Assembly: GCA_050744245.1 (NCBI GenBank)
Contig: JBOGGX010000244.1
Location: 1-44,971 of the forward strand
Length of the DNA stretch: 44,971 nucleotides
Direction of reading: 5' to 3'
Source: JBOGGX01 sp050744245
Lineage (GTDB): Bacteria; Actinomycetota; Acidimicrobiia; Acidimicrobiales; JBOGGX01
The notes beneath the pieces were generated by a model. That model was given only the letters and a program-made list of their open reading frames with translations. It was not told where the DNA came from and did no database searches. Positions within the stretch are counted from its first letter, which is position 1. The number at the start of each line of letters is the position of its first letter. Shown here one piece after another: positions 41,243-44,971 of the stretch. The translations under genes and the position numbers were made by a program.

Positions 41243-41575
41243 TCAGCTGGCGCGACCCGTGCGGGGAGCGGACTCGGTGGCGTCGCCCGCTTCGACGCGG
41301 ACGCCGTGCCAGAAGCCGACGTAGCCCTTGACCATCTCGGCTGCTGGCTTCGGTGCCGGGTAGTACCAGGCGGCGTTGCGGTTGACTTCTCCGCCGACGG
41401 TCACGTCGTAGTAGCAGGCCTGGCCCTTCCAGCCGCACACACTGCGGTGGGTGCTCGGGACAAGGTGCTCGTCGTGGACTGACGAGGCGGGGAAGTAGCA
41501 GTAGCCGTCGACGACAATGGTGTCGTCGCTCGCGGCGATGGCTGCGTCGTTCCAGATGGCGCGGTAGGTCGGCAT
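41243..41575 (-). CDS. DUF427 domain protein
   Basis: The 110-residue protein runs from ATG 41575, preceded by GAGGAGA. The DUF427 pattern is clear: 'YRAIWNDAAIAASDDTIVVDGYCYFP', 'STHRSVCGWKGQACYYDVTVGGEVNRNAAWYYPAPKPAA' and 'VKGYVGFWHGV'. The family is a small beta-barrel of unknown function, common in actinobacteria and rhizobia. Upstream residues in the longer frame are non-conserved. Confidence 0.92.
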   Translation of the reverse strand: MPTYRAIWNDAAIAASDDTIVVDGYCYFPASSVHDEHLVPSTHRSVCGWKGQACYYDVTVGGEVNRNAAWYYPAPKPAAEMVKGYVGFWHGVRVEAGDATESAPRTGRAS

Positions 41576-41639
41576 CGAGGTCTCCTCAGGGTCTCGACTG
41601 GGGAACCCGCCCATGGGTCGCCGCTGTTCCCGGACGGTT

Positions 41640-42172
41640 AGCAGGCTCGCGGTCCGGCGCCGGCGCCGCGCCGGGTGACGATCCGTAGACGCCACAGCCC
41701 GCCGATCGCCGCGAGGCCGGGCCTCGGAGAATGTCGTTGGCGCCGAGCTCCAAGGTCGTCACCAACGCGATTAGGACGCCGCCGACGCTGGCGCGCGCCG
41801 CGACCGCCGGGGGCCAACGACCCGTTGGGTGCGCGCCAAAGTCGGCCATGCCACCGCCACGACGAGCAGGGCGAGGTGATAGGTGCGGTGGGGTGTCCGA
41901 AGGCCAGCACGGCACCGACGCGAACAGCGGTGCGCCCTTCCCCGGCCGGCGTCGGTCACCCGCCGTGCACGCCGCGGACCGGTGCTCCGCCCCCGTCACC
42001 GACCAACACGGTCAGGGCGGCGACGACGGCGACGGCGATGATGGCAATGACCGCCCACTGCACCCCGGGGCGACACGGGGGACTGCTGGTCGCGGTCGCG
42101 TCGCCGGTCGGCTCGCTGGGCTGTGGGTCGCCCCTTCGGAGCGGTTGTAACAGCGAGAGCCTTGAGCGCCGG
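41640..42172 (-). pseudogene. decayed membrane-protein region, family unknown
   Basis: No intact gene is found in about 530 bases, but hydrophobic fragments lie in different minus-strand frames: 'GVQWAVIAIIAVAVVAALTVLV', 'YHLALLVVAVAWPTLARTQ', 'ASVGGVLIALVTTLELGANDIL' and 'GLAAIGGLWRLRIVTRR'. They read like helices of one or two small membrane proteins interrupted by indels. The first fragment could also be a single-helix peptide starting near the cupredoxin stop. I cannot name the family. Confidence 0.4.
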
Positions 42173-42585
42173 TCATGGGGACACCGTGACGGTGCCGCGC
42201 ATCTGCTGGGGATGAACATCGCAGAAGTAGGCGAACTCGCCGGCCTCGTCGAAGGCGACGTCGAGGGTCTGGGTGATTGGTCTCTCCTCGATCTCGGTCT
42301 TGGCGTCGCCGGCCGAGGTACCCTCGACGTGCAGGTTGTGGGCGATGCCCTCGTCGCGGTTGTCGAACGTGATCGTCACGGTCGCGCCGACGGTCGCGTC
42401 GAACGTGGTGGCGTCGAAGGCGATGTCTGCGGCGACGATCGTCACCCCCGCCCCGTCGTCCGCCGGGCGCGAGGAGCTCGGGGCTGTGGTCCGGTCCGGG
42501 CGACGTCGCGATCGTCGCTGCCGCAGGCGGCAGCGGTCAGCACCAGCGCGGCAGCAACGACCGCGAGATGTCGGGTTCTGGTCAC
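42173..42585 (-). pseudogene. cupredoxin lipoprotein with one frameshift
   Basis: The C-terminal domain has type I copper ligands: His in 'GIAHNLHVEG', then Cys, His and Met in 'FAYFCDVHPQQMRGTVTV', with 'ATVTITFDNRDE' typical of plastocyanin-like folds. In another frame GTG 42585 begins 'TRTRHLAVVAAALVLTAAACGSDD', a lipoprotein signal peptide. The 413-base span is not a multiple of three, so one indel near 42480-42530 separates signal and domain. GTG lies three bases after the TlpA stop. Confidence 0.75.
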
Positions 42586-42588
42586 GGG

Positions 42589-43193
42589 TCACACCTCGAT
42601 CTCGTAGAGGGACGCGATGCGTTCACGCAGCGTGGCCTCGTCCAGCGCGCCAGGGTCGACGTGGAGCAACTCGCCGCTGGCGTCGTAAAAGGCGGTGATG
42701 GGCATGCCGCGGCCGCCGAGCGCGGCGTGGAGGTTGTTGCCGCGGCTGCGATGTCGCGGGCGAGCGGCCACCAGGTGACGCCGTGCCGTTCGGGCATCGT
42801 CATCGGGTCGCCGGTCTCGAGGGCGTTGACACCGATGAAGGTGACCTCGTCACGCAGCTCTTCGGAGACGCGAGCGAACCCGGGGAGCTCGAAGTCGCAG
42901 CTCGTGCACCACGACGCGAAGAAGTTGACGACGACGGGCTTGCCGCGGAAGTCGGTCAAGCGCACCCGGGCGTCACCTTGGATCGCCGGTAGATCGAAGG
43001 CCACCGGGTCGCTGTCACCGGTCCCGCCTCCCGATCCGCCCGCCGCGATGACTGCCAGGGCGACGAGCGCGACTAGCGCGAGCGCGCCGGTCGCCCACCA
43101 CGCGCGCCGCCGGCGCAGCCGCCGCGTCGCCGCCTGACGCTCGCGGCGGCTCGCTGCTCGTGACGTCGAGCCGCGTTGAGGTTTCCTGTTCAC
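42589..43193 (-). pseudogene. TlpA-like membrane-anchored thiol-disulfide oxidoreductase with one frameshift
   Basis: GTG 43193, with CGGAGG upstream, starts a basic tail, a membrane helix ('WATGALALVALVALAVIAAG') and a TlpA/ResA thioredoxin domain with 'FRGKPVVVNFFASWCTSCDFELPGF' and 'TFIGVNALETGDPM'. After 'WWPLARDI' the frame changes (about 42722-42750). The end, 'LHAALGGRGMPITAFYDASGELLHVDPGALDE', including the cis-Pro, is in the next frame. The 605-base span confirms one indel. Such proteins take electrons from CcdA, encoded just upstream. Confidence 0.85.
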
Positions 43194-43209
43194 GATCTGC
43201 CTCCGGTGT

Positions 43210-43959
43210 TCATCCCAGTTCGACCAGCCGGCCGAGACCGACGGCGTCGAGCGCTTGCTGGAGCTCGCCGGTGAGCCACACGAGTCGGTCGGTCACGAGC
43301 AGCACGCCGAAGGCCGCCAGGGCGAACGACGACGCCGCAGTGAGCTCGTGGACGTGGCGCTTCGCCCAGCCGAGGACGCCGGCGAGGCGCCCGAACGCGA
43401 GACCGGTGGCGAGGAAAGGCACGCCGAGGCCGAGGGAGTACGCCGCGAGCAGCGCGGCTCCTTCGCCGCCGCTGTTCCGGCTGGCGGCGACGGCGAGGAT
43501 CGACGTGAGCACTGGGCCGATGCACGGCGTCCAGCCAAACCCGAACGCCACACCGGCGACGGGAGCGGCGAACGGACCGAAGCGCGACAGTCTTGGGTGG
43601 AAGCGTCGCTCTTGGTAGAGCCATGGGGCGTTGAGGAACAGCGAGCCCAGAAGGAACAGCGCCATGACGAGCACCACGCCGCCCGAGACGCGGGTGAGCA
43701 GACTCTGGTTGTGGAACAGCGTCTGGCCGACCGTGGTCAGCGACAGCCCGAGGGCGATGAACACCGAGGAGAAGCCGGCGACGAACAGCACCGTGTCGCG
43801 GGTGATGCGGGCCAGGGGCCGGTCGGCGTCGCGGAGCTGCTCGACGTCGAGCCCGGTGATGATCGCGAGGTAGGCGGGCACGATCGGCAGGACACACGGG
43901 GACAGGAACGACACGACACCGCCGGCGAACGCGGCGAGGTAGCCCACGTCGCTGGTCAT
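43210..43959 (-). CDS. ccdA: cytochrome c biogenesis protein CcdA
   Basis: The 249-residue six-helix membrane protein carries reducing power from cytoplasmic thioredoxin to the outside. The two redox cysteines are in 'SFLSPCVLPIVPAYL' (Cys22) and 'GFGWTPCIGPVL'. 'FVAGFSSVFIALGLS' and 'YSLGLGVPFLATGLAF' fit the family. It begins a ccdA-tlpA-cupredoxin unit with gaps of 16 and 3 bases and is divergent from the second DUF3179 gene. The thioredoxins at 39339 and 40681 are candidate donors. Confidence 0.95.
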   Translation of the reverse strand: MTSDVGYLAAFAGGVVSFLSPCVLPIVPAYLAIITGLDVEQLRDADRPLARITRDTVLFVAGFSSVFIALGLSLTTVGQTLFHNQSLLTRVSGGVVLVMALFLLGSLFLNAPWLYQERRFHPRLSRFGPFAAPVAGVAFGFGWTPCIGPVLTSILAVAASRNSGGEGAALLAAYSLGLGVPFLATGLAFGRLAGVLGWAKRHVHELTAASSFALAAFGVLLVTDRLVWLTGELQQALDAVGLGRLVELG

Positions 43960-44069
43960 GCGGCGACAACCGCAGCCGGCTCGGCCGCCATCGTGACGGG
44001 AACCCGGCGAGGGTCAGGCGCCATTCCCGCTTGGGCAACAGGGAAGCGTTCGGTGGCGCAGCGGGTTTC

Positions 44070-44971
44070 GTGAGTGTGCTGCGCTTCCGGGTCGTCGCCA
44101 TCGCCGTCATCGCTGTCATCGCTGCCGCCTGTGGCACGAGCGACCCGGAAGCGTCAGGGCCGAGGGGCAACACCTCGACGGGCGAAACCGTCGACAGTGC
44201 TGACGACACCGTCGAGGTCGAGCAGGTACCGGGTGGACCACGTGAGGACGTCCCGTCGGCGCTCGACGATCCGACCAACGGCGCGTTCCCTACGGCGCTC
44301 GTCGATGTCGAGGAGATCCGCTCGGGCGGTCCCCCGCCGGACGGGATCCCTCCCATCGACAAACCGGCCTTCGTGCGGCCCGACGCCGTGCGAAGCCTCG
44401 CGGACCACGAACCGGTGATCACCTTCGAACTCGACGGCGACGCTCGCGCCTACCCCCTCGAGATCCTCACGTGGCACGAGATCGTGAACGACACCGTCGC
44501 CGGTGTGCCGGTGGCGGTCACCTACTGCCCGCTGTGCAACACCGCGGTGGTGTACGACCGCAGGCTCGGCGACCGGGTGCTCGACTTCGGCACCTCCGGC
44601 AAGCTGTACCAGTCGGCGCTGGTGATGTACGACCGCCAGACCGAATCGCTGTGGGCTCACTTCACGGCGGAGGGACTCGTCGGTGTGCTGGCCGGCGAGC
44701 GGCTGGACACCTACCCGGCCTCGATCGTGTCGTGGGGGTCGTGGCGTGACGCCCACCCGGACGGGTTCGTGCTGAGCCGCGACACCGGCTTCGACCGTGA
44801 CTACGGCCGCAACCCCTACCCCGGTTACGACGACGTCGGGCGCCAGCCGTTCCTCTTCAGTGGCGAGGTCGACGGCCGACTCGCCGCGATGGAGCGCGTG
44901 GTGGCCGTCGGCGGTGACACCGAGCCCGTCGCAGTGCGACTCGACGAGCTCGCCGACGCTGGGGTGCTCGA
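44070..44971 (+). CDS. DUF3179 lipoprotein (copy 2, 3' end outside window)
   Basis: GTG 44070 starts a signal peptide with a Cys in 'IAVIAVIAAACG'-like context (TGT at 44130). The linker 'GGPREDVPSALDDP' and the DUF3179 domain follow: 'FELDGDARAYPLEILTWHEIVNDTVAGVPV', the CxxC of 'VTYCPLCNTAVVYDRR', and 'FGTSGKLYQSALVMYDRQTESLW'. About 300 codons are visible. It is closely similar along its length to the gene at 34974-36173 but in opposite orientation. It is divergent from ccdA with 110 bases between. GTG 44076 is an alternative start. Confidence 0.9.
   Translation, partial: MSVLRFRVVAIAVIAVIAAACGTSDPEASGPRGNTSTGETVDSADDTVEVEQVPGGPREDVPSALDDPTNGAFPTALVDVEEIRSGGPPPDGIPPIDKPAFVRPDAVRSLADHEPVITFELDGDARAYPLEILTWHEIVNDTVAGVPVAVTYCPLCNTAVVYDRRLGDRVLDFGTSGKLYQSALVMYDRQTESLWAHFTAEGLVGVLAGERLDTYPASIVSWGSWRDAHPDGFVLSRDTGFDRDYGRNPYPGYDDVGRQPFLFSGEVDGRLAAMERVVAVGGDTEPVAVRLDELADAGVL

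Overview
The window is high-GC DNA, most likely from the chromosome of an actinobacterium of the class Acidimicrobiia (Iamia/Ilumatobacter-like). The reasons are the GC-rich third positions, the rpsM-rpsK-rpsD-rpoA-rplQ-truA and rplM-rpsI order, a HrcA/CIRCE-controlled groESL, a guaB3-guaA pair, and tandem glmS-type and glmM genes. The taxon is inferred from gene content and was not tested by a search.

Bases 1-32,010 are dense housekeeping DNA, transcribed almost entirely on the minus strand. In minus-strand reading order (right to left) it holds: infA-rpmJ-rpsM-rpsK-rpsD-rpoA-rplQ-truA (translation, RNA polymerase); a DUF456 membrane protein; a MarR regulator with an MFS exporter; rplM-rpsI with its own promoter, 5' hairpin and terminator; glmM; a phospholipase A2-like gene followed by a very large GlmS-type amidotransferase and acpS; nnr-CBS-alr-hydrolase-P1 peptidase-UDG-tsaE-tsaB-rimI-tsaD, in which most junctions overlap or nearly touch; groES-groEL with a small conserved-looking ORF and a NUDIX hydrolase; guaB3-guaA. 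Four plus-strand genes sit at divergent or convergent positions (an ELFV-like fragment, a flavin disulfide-oxidoreductase homologue, a two-helix membrane protein and DUF2784). GlmS-type, GlmM and Alr place amino-sugar and D-alanine supply for peptidoglycan together. TsaB, TsaD and TsaE with RimI form a t6A tRNA-modification block.

Bases 32,010-44,971 are accessory and partly decayed. Intact genes include a lipoprotein, a VOC protein, a tandem-ACT protein, two DUF3179 lipoproteins on opposite strands about 9 kb apart, a spondin-type secreted protein, an SRPBCC protein, a thioredoxin coupled to a MauE/DoxX-like membrane protein, a second thioredoxin, DUF427 and CcdA. Disrupted genes are an ECF sigma factor with its zinc-finger anti-sigma, an IS110 remnant abutting the 3' end of a flavin oxidoreductase, a patatin-like lipase, a peroxiredoxin, a cupredoxin lipoprotein and a TlpA-like thiol reductase (the last two with one indel each). 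The common theme is thiol/disulfide and copper chemistry outside the membrane. The many indels mean either pseudogenisation or poor local sequence accuracy, and this cannot be decided from the sequence alone.

The most notable items are: the 1147-residue GlmS-type enzyme with an insertion inside its glutaminase domain and a C-terminal extension; the PLA2-motif gene just upstream of it; a 95-bp duplication that created a stop/start-coupled mini-ORF between rpsM and rpsK; a palindromic intergenic element whose inner stem covaries between two copies; and the DUF3179/CcdA/TlpA/thioredoxin island.
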